64,000 nucleotides of DNA. It comes from Beroe forskalii (lineage: Eukaryota; Ctenophora; Nuda; Beroida; Beroidae). The notes below the pieces were generated by a model. That model did not search any database. It was not told where the DNA came from and saw nothing but the letters and a program-made list of their open reading frames with translations. The translations under genes were made by a program, and so were the position numbers. Shown here piece by piece: positions 46,101 through 53,962 of this stretch. The stretch's first letter is position 1. Every line of letters begins with the position of its first letter. The stretch is taken from the NCBI GenBank assembly GCA_011033025.1, contig WFMF01000077.1, positions 537,443 through 601,442 on the forward strand. Reading direction: 5' to 3'.

Positions 46101-49100
46101 CACTTGGACGAAATTTTTTCAAGTGGTTGTCAGATCAAGGATTTTATGCTCTGAAATAACCAATGAAACCAAGTTTTAATACTTTTAGTAGAATTGAGAC
46201 CCAAATCCCGGTCTGAAATCACGATTTAGGTCATGAAGACGTTCAAGTAAATTAAACAATGAATAAGCCAAGTAATAGAAATTTCATTTACCTAAATAAA
46301 TTGGGCTTTAATTTGGGGATTTTTCAGAAAAATCCCCATTTTATCAACCACCATGAAATTTCGAAATGACGTCATTATCATATGTTAGCAAGAGTAATAA
46401 CTTTTAAAATCCCCATATTTTCAACTTACTTACCAAAATTTGAAACACCGAAATTTTATCCCACATAAATACACCTCCTAAGGTAGTCCAACTTTTACCC
46501 ACCCATTGGATAAAAGTCTCAAACTTGTTTTTTCCATTATTTCTTTCTTAAGAGAAGTTAAAAATGGTCCAATTTAAAAGCATATCAGATGACAGATCAA
46601 CATCGTGGCATCGGGCACTTCATTGAACAATGCAACGTTTCATTGTTTTAGCATCTTTCATCAAACGCTTTCAAAAATCATGTTCCGAAAAAAATTAAAG
46701 TTGTAAATCGAAATCTTATTTCGTCACAGGATTACTCAAAGACGGCATTGAAGTTCTTGGATACCCAGGAGAGTATGTCGAGAGCACACAAGGAATGTCT
46801 ATTAGTGGGAGTTCCGCCTTTTCAGAAGAGTACACCGTCCAATTTTCTGTAAGAATATATTTTTGGGATTTTATGCGTTCTCAGCGTTACGCACAAGATG
46901 AGTCGCGTGTTTCAGCAGTTATTTCACTTGTCCCTTTGTTAAACACGTGTTCCTGTGTTCCCCACAATTGTGCACAATCTCCGCAATGTAAAGTATTATA
47001 CCTTGAACCTAGCCTAAATTACTTTAGCCTTGACTCTAAAACATTGGCTCCCTCCCTAACCACCAACTTAAATAACTGTACCCTTTAACCATCCTCGTAC
47101 CCTTATTTCTACACTAACTGATACCCTTGCCTTTTCCTAGTTACCGGCAATTGTTCCAATTCTGTACCTTAATAACGCAGCTTGCAGGCAACTGAAAGGC
47201 GTGTCCCCAGGTGATAGTGGGTCCGGGTATAAGGAGCACGGAGCTGAAGTTCACTGACAAAGTTACTGGGAGCGAGGAAGTCGTCCCAACGGTGGCTGGA
47301 AACACAGTCGATAGCGTGAGAACGTACACTTACCAACCAACATATGATAACCGTAAAACTGGGACTTTTGACTTCAAGGTTATCTACGAAACAGCCAGTG
47401 CTGAGGAAGTTGAGGAGACTCTATTTGTACCGGTTTATGGTACGTTCTTTCGGTAACCTTTCCAACTTAAGCATTCTGACTGATTCTGAGAAAATGGATT
47501 TAATTCCAGCAAAAATTACGGGCGTGAATAGAAAGATAATTAATACTTGAATTGCATGATTTTACTGCATTCTTCTCTGTCATTCGAGGGTTAATTTTTC
47601 TTATCTTTGTAGAGTTCTGTGACAAGAGGCAGCTGCCGAGTTATTCAAATGGACGCATTGCTGACTTGGCTCAACCAGCTGTGAGCTTCCTCCAATACGC
47701 TATGCTCGAGTGTGACATGGGATACGTGGCCGTGGGGGTCAAGGTAACTCAGTGTGGCTTCGGAACCGACTTCATAGAGCCACCTACATCCGATAACGCT
47801 AAGTGTTTAGCTGAGTTCAAAAGTAAGTTTGGATCATGTTTGATGTTTCTAAGTTGTGTGGATCATGTGACATTTCACCATGTACTTATTTAGTGATGAT
47901 CATGTCACAAGGTAGTGTGGACCATGTCACTATATGTAGTGATGATCATGTCACAAGGTAGTGTGGACCATGTCACTATATGTAGTGATGATCATGTCAC
48001 TAGGTAGGTACATTTACCATTGTGATTGTGTCACAATCGCATGTAAGACGTTAGTTCAGTGAAAATCAGATCCGTGCTCTTGAATTCTTGAATCAACTTA
48101 TTCGAGTCTGTTTTTCAGAACATGAATTTATTAATCTATGAGGTTTAATAATTTCTACCGACAGAAAGTTAACCATTTCATTTAGTTATGCATGATATTG
48201 ATTTCACACACTTTCTAGCTGAGAGGGAGATGCCTTGTGGACGGCTACCTGACATTGTCGGTGGCTACCCCAAATATTCCCTGGACGGCATGTCTGCTTC
48301 CTACGTCTGTAACGACATCGGGCACCGCATCGTTGCTGTTGACGCGGTGAGTCGAGCGCACTGAAACTGTGAAAGATGCTTGGCAGTTTTAAACCTGCCA
48401 ATTGACATCGCTTAGAGAATTATATTTCATTATCAAATATAAATTGTTCTGTATATTTAATTTATACTAATTTATACTATTAATTTATACCAAACACAAC
48501 CAAAGTGACATCACTTTACTTTTGTAATGTTTATTTTGGCCCACTCAATATTATTGCTAGACGCCGACAAGGCTCACGTGTCACTTCATGATTGTAATGG
48601 CAGAATATTCACAGAACGACTACGGGTGTGACCCTGACACGTTGACTTGGAGCTTCTTCACTCCAACTAACGCTGCAGTTATACCCCCGTATTGTGCAGG
48701 TATGTACAGAACCGAATGAGATTCCTGATTTTGTCAGCATTCATTATAAGCCATTTGGGGTGTCACAACTGCCTTCACTTAAGTGATGTCTATCTGTACT
48801 ATTATCTATACGGTATCACTTTGCTCCTGCACTTCAGTTTTCATTACTGTTGCTTTCAAGGAGTGATCGATAGGGGTTGATGATTATAATTGATAGTTAA
48901 TGTTGAATGTTGATAGAAAATTTCTTCTACACTTGGAGGAAGGGCTGGATCTCTCGCAGGTCCATTCCTTTTACTGTTTTAGTAGTAGATAGAACAGTTG
49001 AAATCTTTCAAACAACGCGATAGTTTTATTGCTTAAATAAACTTTGTTGGTGACTATGCTGGTCGTGTTATTCGTCATCCTACAAAATGAATTTCTTAAT

Positions 49101-52100
49101 GAAATTCGTTTATTTATTGAGGCACCCTAATCAGTAAATAATAAATTATGAATAGTACTTTTATTTATAACAATGCCATCATTTAATGATTAATGAAGCT
49201 CAATTAGACTGATTTTCACTGAACTCTCTTACCTTAGTGAGTAAATTCCTTGATTTCAGCGAGGGGTGATTTCACTTCGCAACAGTTGATTGTCAACCTG
49301 ATATACCCATCAACGTTCGAGTACTGTAATAATCAAGCGAGCGAGGATGCGGATATGAAAAGGGCAGTAGAGTCCAGTCTGATCAGCAACAAGTTGTCCG
49401 AGTGCCTCTATATGGAGCAGTGTACCACCACCTCAGCCTGCTCGTGGGACTCCAGCGACAATACCATTCTCTTTACCCTGATACTCAGCAGATACTCGGC
49501 AGATTCTGACGGCGGTCTCCTCGCTCGTGATGCAAGTCGTATTGGAAGCAGCTCCGTACCGGTGGAAATAAATAACCCTAATAACAAGCGGGCAGTGGAG
49601 ACACTGTCAAACGTCGTGGGGGACACAACTACTACCGTCAATATCAACTGCCCCGCGACGGCACTGGCTGAAGACGGCACATGTACTACATGTGGGTTAG
49701 GGTTCGGGAAGAAGCCCCTGGAAAGTGTTTGCTCAGTGTGTCCTAAGGGAACATACAGTGATGTCGACGATGTGACTTCTGCTTGCAGTGCGTGTCCTGG
49801 GGGCAAAACAACTCCAGGTGTTGGGTCCAAGTCAAGCTCGGATTGCAGGTCTCTAGATCAGTTCTGCAAAGTCCCTGCTGCCACCCTTCAGACTCAGCTC
49901 ATACCCACATCGGGTTCTGATGTGTTTTATAACTCCAACATTCGCGTGGTTTGCAGTCCTGGGTACGCTTTGGAGGAAAATTCTCCTGACGTCTTCCCCT
50001 GCTCTGACGAGGCAGTCGCTCCTATTTGCTACCGTGAGTATTTGCCTATTTGCTACCTTGAGTTATTGCCTGTTTGCTAACAGGAGAAGAATAGAATATC
50101 AATAGAAAGAATTCTCTTTAATTTCCAATTCTTAAGATACCTATATCCCAGGAAAGTGCGACGTATCCATGTTTGATACTGACATGATGGATGAACTGAA
50201 CTACGCTCCTATCCTTACTATAGGTTTGACCTATTCGTCTTACCAGTATTTACGATAATATTTGATAATTTGGACTGAACTTTGAGCTGAAATTCGCAAA
50301 TCAGTGAGTAACTAGGCTCATTCTAAAAATGTACTTTTCAGTTTTTAGAATACTTAGGGATCGTTCACATATTACGTAATCAATTTTTTGGCATTTTTTA
50401 CCCCCCCTCCCCCCTCTCCGTAATCAAACGTAATCATGGCCAAACCCTCCCTCTTTTTCAGAAAATATTACGTAATCATGGCCCAACCCCCCCCCCTCCT
50501 TCAGTTTTTTTGACGTCACCAAAAAACTATATTAACTAACAAAAAATTAGAACAGTATCGTGTGTTTCAATTCAATCATCAACATCATCAACCTGAAGGT
50601 GACATTCAAAGCTTCTTTGAGTTTTTCCTACGGAAATCTCGCCTACGACAACTCCTCTGACAATGAGATGGACACCTCCTCCTCTTTCTCTCCTCCAACA
50701 AATCCTCATCTGCTCATCATCCTCCTTTACCTCCAACAGATCATCATCCTCCTCCTCTACACCTGAGGCCCCCAGTTCCACTAAAGAGCCAGGAATCAAC
50801 GTCTTGGTCCCACCTCAACCTCCTTCAAAACCGATAGAACCCAAGTTCAGTATCCATGTCTGGCTCATCTGCCACCAACGCTGACAGAACCCATGATCCA
50901 GATCAGCCCTAGACCCTAAGTGCCAGATCAGGGCTGTTAACTTCACAGACAACTGCAGCTTCCTACACCTTCATCAAAAAGATTTATTCCTGGATAATAG
51001 AGCTGCGGATGTACACCAAGACCTGCTCTGGCATCAACTCTATAGCTCTAGGGAAAGAATGGCCTCCGAACCTCTGATCAAGCACAGAGCAGCAAACCTT
51101 ATATACAAAGAGGCACTGAAGTGGTTCGGAACGAATGGAGTACATCCCTCCTATATGGGCAGCACTAAAGGAACTATACATTCTGAACCATATTGAGTTA
51201 GAGTAGATCATATCTTAATCATAATTATGAAATTTTGACAATTTTTTCTGCAAATGGTTAATTTTTGGTAATAAAAATTCGGAAATCCTTTAAATTTTCA
51301 TAAAAAATTCTTGAAATTTTCATGAAAATTCTTGAAATTTTCATGAAAATTCTTGAAATTTTTATGAAAATTCTTGAAATTTTCATGAAAATTCTTGAAA
51401 TTTTCATGAAAATCCTTGAAATTTTCATGAAAATTTAGATATTTTGATTACGTAATCATTGGCCAAACCCCCTCCCCCCTCGTAATCAAACGTTATCATT
51501 TGGAAACCCCCTCCCCCCTCGGTTGATTACGTAATATGTGAACGATCCCTTAACATTATTATGTATGATTGTACGTTAAATTTCGCATCTCAAATGAAGA
51601 TTGCAAGTCAGAAACTACATTTTATTTATTCAAAAGTACGTTTCTGTCTCTAATGTACATTTTACACCCAAATTTACATTTATAAATAATCTATAATTAC
51701 ATTATTACATTTATAATCTTCTAATGTACAATCTGCTACTTGCCAGGATCCTACTTGCGACATGACCAGCACATCAACTTGACGTGCAGTGAAGGATATG
51801 AGTCAGCTGATAAGCGAAGCTACGATGTGTTCCGATGCGTGGGTAACAAGGGTCCTGATGATGCTGTGATGGACATCAGCCCCTGTACTGGTCAGTATAC
51901 TGCTGAATGATAATCATATTCACAATAAAACACATACTATTGGCTTACCTAGTTTGCATTTCAGCAAGTTATATTTTGTAAGGTCAACTGATATTTTCCA
52001 CCGTTTGACACTTAAATTACAAAGGGGGATCACCGTCCGTTTTGTCTGCAAATTTACAAAAATATCAAAAACGGGCACGGATAAAACGAGAACCCCCCCC

Positions 52101-53207
52101 ATATGTACATGTGCTATATCAATTATACCATTCCAACGTGACATATCACAGATATTCCACCCAACGCGGCTCTGATTGTTGGTCTCGTACTGGGCTTCCT
52201 TATCATCATCTTGGTGCTGGTGCTCCTGTGGTGCATGCTGAAGGGCAACAGAAAGCAAGAACAACAGAGGTGAGCACTCGTACCTGTTGTTACGCAATGT
52301 TTATTTCTCCTTGTAAGGTAAAGCCTGAAGTATTTACTGAATATTGAGAAGCGTATGTCTGTGCAGCTGATTTAGTGATTTACACCCGGTTGGCGTTTTT
52401 TAATGACGTGATTGATAAAGACGCGCACATATATGTGCCTCAATATGAATTCTATTGAAATAACAGCAAAAAAGCGCGTCTTTATCAACCCAAATCTTGA
52501 TCAGCGACCTCGTCGGATTGCATTAAATTCCTCAATCATTCGACAAACTAACCAATTGAACCTGGTACGCGACATAGAGCAGTTCAACGTGATTAACTAA
52601 CTTCAAATACTTAGCGCCTCTAATGGCTCTGACGTCATTCGAGTTATCTAAATTTTAGTTGTATTTTTTTATGTTTAAAATTGGTCAATTCAACATAATA
52701 ACAGTGAGAATGCGCCCGAAGATGAATTGGGCTCTGGACTTGGCATGGACGGTAAAATTATTTCCTGCAATATTCTATCGATGATTGAAGCTTATTACCT
52801 ATCATCCAAATCATGAAAAGCGATGTTTTTCACCGCCCTTACACATTTCTCAGAAATTATATCTGGAAGCAATGAATCATGATGTCATGTTGAATAATCC
52901 TATCATGCAGTATTCTTTTTCCATATTGAAAATTCCGAGTACTTCGAAGCACTTTTTGGTTCCCTTGTTGTCAAGGTGTAGGTTTGATTCTTTACGAGCA
53001 ATGAATTTCGGACATATTTTGGTTCTTTGGTGATTAAAGTAATCAAAATTATGATACTCTCTTAATTTTGATTTGGTCATATTCATAAGTGTTTTGATGA
53101 TTATTTGATGTAACTCTGTAAAAATTTCAGGAGGGAAATCCGAACCGAGCAATCAGCCTCAACAAAGTTATAGTCTTCGAGATGTCATTAGAATTCCGTC
53201 CTTTTAG
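31082..53207 (+). CDS. Giant Ig/CCP/GCC2-GCC3 membrane receptor, 26 exons
   Basis: Joining 26 GT-AG exons gives a type I membrane protein of about 2,560 residues. Order: signal peptide (1-16); Ig1 (17-127); nine Ig dyads, Ig2-Ig19 (about 128-1989), each an A-type domain then a B-type domain with a C-x-F/V-Y/H-G-D-like motif; two CCP-like domains (about 1990-2148); a linker and a GCC2/GCC3 module (about 2149-2350); two CCP domains (about 2351-2478); one membrane helix (about 2485-2507); and a ~50-residue tail without a clear ITIM. Phases match at every junction except exon 10/11, where a SINE follows the donor. Ig and CCP domains are extracellular recognition modules in general, so a surface recognition, adhesion or immune role is inferred. 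I recognise no named orthologue. Oddities: a foreign Cys-rich exon inside Ig18; Ig17 lacks its second Cys; Ig19 lacks both. It could alternatively be a secreted or decoy form if the membrane exons are skipped. Confidence 0.85.
31555..31887 (+). CDS. Ig/CCP receptor exon 2: Ig1
   Basis: Acceptor 'ggctgtag', donor 'gttagt', phase 1-1, 111 codons. Cysteines in ALSCTV and YICAVK and the Trp in YAWIRNGE mark a compact Ig fold. It is the only Ig domain without a B-type partner. Confidence 0.8.
31888..32781. other. Intron 2, containing a MITE
   Basis: Mostly occupied by an inverted-repeat element (32186-32732); see the separate entry. Confidence 0.7.
32186..32732. mobile_element. MITE with GGGGGGCAACGC ends and TGTATA duplication
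   Basis: The left end (G8)CAACGC-CTTTTAGGC is mirrored by GCCTAAAAG-GCGTTG(C13). The flanks TGTATA at 32180-32185 and 32733-32738 look like a target duplication. Two copies of 'gaaaagagccctagaaagtg' lie inside, next to each end. Confidence 0.7.
32782..33375 (+). CDS. Ig/CCP receptor exon 3: dyad Ig2-Ig3
   Basis: Acceptor 'cttatcgcag', donor 'gtaagt', phase 1-1, 198 codons. Ig2 (A type): TLTCSTD, W in TKWYKNGG, NYACGG. Ig3 (B type): KLTCEVYGDEAQ, W in TITWTN, DFTCTAVW. The second Cys-containing strand of each domain is preserved. Confidence 0.88.
33654..33920. repeat. 14-bp polypyrimidine minisatellite (ctttccttcctccg)
   Basis: About 19 copies with C/T variants. The coding-like strand is almost pure pyrimidine apart from one G per unit. 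The long frame over it (33624-33929) is a 14-residue period artefact. Confidence 0.9.
34736..34922. repeat. 17-bp minisatellite (ctgtctgtgttaccctc), left part
   Basis: About 11 copies. It continues at 35840-36650 after the hAT-like insertion, so both parts were one array. Confidence 0.9.
34923..35839. mobile_element. Non-autonomous hAT-like element (917 bp)
   Basis: The ends CCCGGTGGTAAA and TTTACCACCGGG form a 12-bp terminal inverted repeat. They are flanked by identical 8-bp sequences CCAACCTG (34915-34922 and 35840-35847), the duplication length typical of hAT transposons. Inserted within the 17-bp minisatellite. No transposase frame; internal frames are short. Since CCAACC also occurs in normal array units, part of the flank match could be coincidental. 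Confidence 0.8.
35840..36650. repeat. 17-bp minisatellite (ctgtctgtgttaccctc), right part
   Basis: About 45 copies with variants 'tgtgctaacc', 'tgcctgtg' and 'gccggcg'. 17 is not a multiple of three, so all three frames stay open and produce spurious 80-130-codon ORFs. The 3' end reaches within about 20 bases of exon 4's acceptor. Confidence 0.9.
36671..37234 (+). CDS. Ig/CCP receptor exon 4: dyad Ig4-Ig5
   Basis: Acceptor 'gttacttcag', donor 'gtgagt', phase 1-1, 188 codons. Ig4: PLSCVFTA ... GVYSCVVTY. Ig5 (B): TLSCEFHGDETNTIDW ... GSYTCEAEY. Confidence 0.88.
37735..37837 (+). CDS. Ig/CCP receptor exon 5: Ig6, first half
   Basis: Acceptor 'tttctctcag', donor 'gtaagt', phase 1 to 2, 34 codons including VITCTVTQLQSG. 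Short, but it matches the next exon in phase and domain logic. The gene otherwise has one exon per dyad; this dyad is split over exons 5-7. Confidence 0.75.
38154..38277 (+). CDS. Ig/CCP receptor exon 6: Ig6, second half
   Basis: Acceptor 'aaatttcag', donor 'gtatgg', phase 2 to 0. Contains a Ser/Thr-rich loop (AVSSTTSTSTTS) and the F strand NGVYTCK. The second Cys lies one codon before the donor. Confidence 0.75.
38604..38984. mobile_element. MITE with ~75-bp inverted arms
   Basis: Left arm landmarks 'caagccaaattttttg', 'ggttgaccc' and 'ggtacaccccgtgggcc' are mirrored on the right ('ggcccacggggtgtacc', 'ggttgacc', 'ccaaaaaattggcttgg'). G/C runs close both ends. The four frames of 70-105 codons here arise from the inverted arms and are not genes. 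Confidence 0.8.
39268..39700. mobile_element. MITE with TAATTATCACGGAC ends and TCCGTGA subrepeats
   Basis: Terminal inverted repeats extend about 25 bp (taattatcacggac.tta.tttcacg). Subterminal 'gtccgtga' is repeated at least eight times in both halves, as in hAT or Harbinger elements whose transposase binds subterminal motifs. Confidence 0.75.
39814..40177 (+). CDS. Ig/CCP receptor exon 7: Ig7 (B type)
   Basis: Acceptor 'attttcttag', donor 'gtcagt', phase 0 to 1. VIQCTFYGDDVFDTVTW ... GSYTCSS. Completes the Ig6-Ig7 dyad begun in exon 5. Confidence 0.82.
40444..41040 (+). CDS. Ig/CCP receptor exon 8: dyad Ig8-Ig9
   Basis: Acceptor 'cattccccag', donor 'gttagt', phase 1-1, 199 codons. Ig8: NLSCVFGAYSG, W in RVMWTKD, GVYRCTVYF. 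Ig9 (B): VITCTFYGSQ, W in SQSWNK, GVYECVGSF. Confidence 0.88.
41277..42449 (+). CDS. Ig/CCP receptor exon 9: two dyads, Ig10-Ig13
   Basis: Acceptor 'acttctcag', donor 'gtgagt', phase 1-1, 391 codons, the largest exon. Ig10 TFKCSFEAF/EWGCTIR; Ig11 (B) DIQCHFYGDPTG/GTYTCSG; Ig12 TFTCIVVDG/AVTCGVEY; Ig13 (B) TLTCKVHGDSPKSVEW/QVACKATY. Two dyads without an intron suggest a lost intron or a duplication that missed it. Confidence 0.9.
42968..43248 (+). CDS. Ig/CCP receptor exon 10: Ig14, donor in doubt
   Basis: Acceptor 'ttgtttcag', entry phase 1. SFTCTFSAG ... RYFCGVVY is a good A-type Ig domain with extra Cys in DCNICKD. The expected end is at 43248 (CTGCAA|gttaat), which would be phase 0, whereas exon 11 needs phase 1; this is the only mismatch in the gene. 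A SINE begins at about 43270. A phase-1 donor (G|gtggtt after 43318) exists inside the SINE and would add about 23 SINE-derived residues. Otherwise a one-base error or mutation must be assumed. Confidence 0.65.
43270..43480 (+). mobile_element. tRNA-derived SINE in intron 10
   Basis: The head has a polymerase III A box (TAGCGCAGTGG, about 43277) and B box (GGTTCGAATCC, about 43321). The rest continues 'tatggattata', 'cgccactggcttgatta' and 'ttcgattcctgtcattgg', shared with 28105-28195. Acceptor and T stems do not pair well, so it is not a functional tRNA gene. It sits in the gene's sense direction directly downstream of exon 10. Confidence 0.82.
43672..43995 (+). CDS. Ig/CCP receptor exon 11: Ig15 (B type)
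   Basis: Acceptor 'cttttttcaag', donor 'gtaagt', phase 1-1, 108 codons. TLTCKFYGDASTFGSW ... PFICSATY. It is the B partner of Ig14, in a separate exon. Confidence 0.82.
44129..44701 (+). CDS. Ig/CCP receptor exon 12: dyad Ig16-Ig17
   Basis: Acceptor 'ccattgcag', donor 'gttagt', phase 1-1, 191 codons. Ig16: KLVCTFTRNG, W in IRWLKDG, GLYTCEATY. Ig17 (B): TLTCEVYGTLEQTVTW, but the F strand reads DYTVALG instead of YTC, so the second Cys is Val. The frame and the phase-1 donor remain intact, which argues against a plain frameshift. Confidence 0.8.
44910..45077 (+). CDS. Ig/CCP receptor exon 13: Ig18, first half
   Basis: Acceptor 'ataccacag', donor 'gtgagt', phase 1-1, 56 codons. TMTCSST and W in FKWYFDVYG give strands A to C of an A-type Ig domain. 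The rest of the fold is in exon 15, not exon 14. Confidence 0.78.
45314..45547 (+). CDS. Ig/CCP receptor exon 14: Cys-rich cassette inside Ig18
   Basis: Acceptor 'ctttttcag', donor 'gtgact', phase 1-1, 78 codons. Contains Cys at NSCDD, AQTCSLAA, PYGCILYN and LVCLTK, with the pattern C-x(n)-C-x2-A-x(n)-P-x-GC-x(n)-N-x(n)-S-x(n)-C. It resembles a small Cys-rich module common in algal and marine-invertebrate proteins, from memory only, and is not Ig. Skipping it leaves the frame intact and rejoins Ig18, so it may be alternatively spliced. Confidence 0.72.
45843..45980 (+). CDS. Ig/CCP receptor exon 15: Ig18, second half
   Basis: Acceptor 'cgagcag', donor 'gtaact', phase 1-1, 46 codons. YTSVLTIKYIDD and LDYHCVFVM are strands E and F with the second Cys that pairs with exon 13. 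Confidence 0.75.
46730..46848 (+). CDS. Ig/CCP receptor exon 16: degenerate Ig19, first part
   Basis: Acceptor 'cgtcacag', donor 'gtaaga', phase 1 to 0, 39 codons. LLKDGIEVLGYPG through EEYTVQFS. The B-strand Cys is replaced by Phe. This weak domain is supported mainly by matching phase. Confidence 0.6.
47211..47439 (+). CDS. Ig/CCP receptor exon 17: degenerate Ig19, second part
   Basis: Acceptor 'gtccccag', donor 'gtacgt', phase 0 to 1. VRTYTYQPTYDNRKTGTFDFKVIYE aligns with E-F-G strands but has Phe for the second Cys (TFDFK). A disulphide-free Ig-like spacer before the CCP domains. Confidence 0.65.
47613..47822 (+). CDS. Ig/CCP receptor exon 18: CCP-like domain 1
   Basis: Acceptor 'tctttgtag', donor 'gtaagt', phase 1-1, 70 codons. 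Four Cys (FCDKRQL, LECDMGY, TQCGFG, AKCLAE) in sushi spacing, with Tyr in the expected position. The usual Trp between Cys3 and Cys4 is missing. Confidence 0.78.
47903..48010. repeat. 46-bp tandem repeat in intron 18
   Basis: Two full copies and a part of a unit running 'atgtcacaaggtagtgtgga', 'ccatgtcactatatgtagtg', 'atgatc'. The first copy starts with more diverged text near 47840. Confidence 0.85.
48219..48346 (+). CDS. Ig/CCP receptor exon 19: CCP-like domain 2, first half
   Basis: Acceptor 'ctttctag', donor 'gtgagt', phase 1 to 0, 42 codons. MPCGRLPDIVGGYPKY and SYVCND. Confidence 0.75.
48561..48699 (+). CDS. Ig/CCP receptor exon 20: CCP-like domain 2, second half
   Basis: Acceptor 'attgctag', donor 'gtatgt', phase 0 to 1, 46 codons. 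RLTCHF, YGCDPDTLTW and PPYCA; the TW before the last Cys is sushi-like. One extra Cys compared with a standard CCP. Confidence 0.72.
49260..50033 (+). CDS. Ig/CCP receptor exon 21: linker, GCC2/GCC3 and CCP3
   Basis: Acceptor 'tgatttcag', donor 'gtgagt', phase 1-1, 258 codons. The first ~130 residues (FEYCNNQ, LSECLYMEQC) are an unassigned globular or stalk region. Then NCPATALAEDGTCTTC, CSVCPKGTYSDVDD and CSACPGGKTTPGVGS form a clear GCC2/GCC3 (ephrin-receptor-like) module. The exon ends with CCP3 (FCKVPAA, VVCSPGYAL, FPCSD, PICY). Confidence 0.88.
50152..50223 (+). CDS. Ig/CCP receptor exon 22: CCP4, first part
   Basis: Acceptor 'atatcccag', weak donor (ATAG|gtttga), phase 1-1, 24 codons, KCDVSMFDTDMMDELNYAP. 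The first Cys of CCP4; the remainder follows 1.5 kb later. Confidence 0.65.
50357..51549. mobile_element. Harbinger-like non-autonomous element, 1.2 kb
   Basis: Inverted ends GGGATCGTTCACATATTACG / complement, flanked by TTA on both sides (50354-50356 and 51550-51552), the duplication typical of PIF/Harbinger. Subterminal 'gattacgtaat' motifs recur near both ends. The interior (50537-51230) is less AT-rich, with codable Pro/Ser- and Leu-rich text, possibly captured sequence, then a 21-bp tandem repeat. A shorter relative lies at 53963-54413. Confidence 0.82.
51285..51435. repeat. 21-bp tandem repeat (aaattttcatgaaaattcttg)
   Basis: About seven copies inside the Harbinger-like element. Each unit contains the near-palindrome 'aattttcatgaaaatt'. 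Confidence 0.85.
51747..51890 (+). CDS. Ig/CCP receptor exon 23: CCP4, main part
   Basis: Acceptor 'cttgccag', donor 'gtcagt', phase 1-1, 48 codons. NLTCSEGYES, FRCVGNKG and ISPCT give Cys2-Cys4 of a CCP completed by exon 22. Confidence 0.82.
52152..52269 (+). CDS. Ig/CCP receptor exon 24: transmembrane helix
   Basis: Acceptor 'tatcacag', donor 'gtgagc', phase 1 to 2. ALIVGLVLGFLIIILVLVLL is a single membrane span followed by a basic stop-transfer (KGNRK), fixing the N-out orientation. Hidden in the ORF list because it is short. Confidence 0.88.
52705..52751 (+). CDS. Ig/CCP receptor exon 25: cytoplasmic tail
   Basis: Acceptor 'ataacag', donor 'gtaaaa', phase 2 to 1. SENAPEDELGSGLGMD, acidic. 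Small, but both phases match. Confidence 0.7.
53131..53207 (+). CDS. Ig/CCP receptor exon 26: tail end and stop
   Basis: Acceptor 'aatttcag', phase 1 entry, TAG at 53205-53207. GKSEPSNQPQQSYSLRDV followed by IRIPSF. One Tyr, but not in an ITIM, ITAM or YxxPhi pattern, so any signalling would need a partner. Confidence 0.78.
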
Positions 53208-53962
53208 CGCGACTGACTTCGTGCTCTGCATGTATCGCAACTGACACAGAAAATGGGAAATGGGACTTCATCCTGCTTTGTCTATCTTCGACAATCATCA
53301 TTCTCAACCGCACATTTTCTCTGAGTGTAGAGAAAGGAAAAGCAAGTCTTTAATTCGAAATTCCGTTGCCAAACATGACGGAACTGTCGGAAGTTCGAAA
53401 CGACCAGAGTTCGAACTATTCCGTAGTTTGGAACTTCTGTCGCTCGTTCGAACTTCCGTCAGATAAGTCATTACCCATCTTTTTTACAAAATGCAATCCA
53501 TGACCCAATGACCCAAAATCAGCAAATCTCGGGAAATTATTTCCTTGTTAACGGGGACAATTTGAAAAGGCGTACAACTACAAACTGCTGTTCAAACTGC
53601 CCCTATTATACGCCGTGCATAATATGCAGGTCGGGCATCCCATTTATCGGTTATTCATATTAATTAAGACAACAATTGACTAATTGAGTGATAATTACAA
53701 CTCTGAATTTGGTTTTAACTTTGAGTTTGAAATCTTTTTTGTCAATTTTCGTTGTGGATTTAGTTTTAAATTTTACTTTTAGCTGTATCACCTTTTATAA
53801 ATCTATAGTACATTTTGCTTTCTTGTAATTTTGAAGTGTAACTAATTTATACTTCTGAAGTATTATAACCTAAACTATTCTGTTAGTTTTGCAGTATTCA
53901 AGACCATTTTAACTTAAGTAGTTAAATGAAATTTTGACATACTGTATAATATGTTTTGTTTA
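53208..53962 (+). other. 3' flank of the receptor gene
   Basis: Probable 3' UTR, without an early canonical AATAAA. The first candidate I see is near 54630, beyond a MITE. 53340-53460 contains a short run of 'aacttcc' and 'gttcgaa' motifs. No coding signal. Confidence 0.4.

Larger units (their letters stand above)
50224..51746. other. Intron 22, dominated by a Harbinger-like element
   Basis: The element at 50357-51549 makes up most of this intron; the rest is AT-rich. Confidence 0.7.

Noticed and set aside
49408-49830. 140-codon minus-strand ORF
   Set aside because: Shadow of receptor exon 21.
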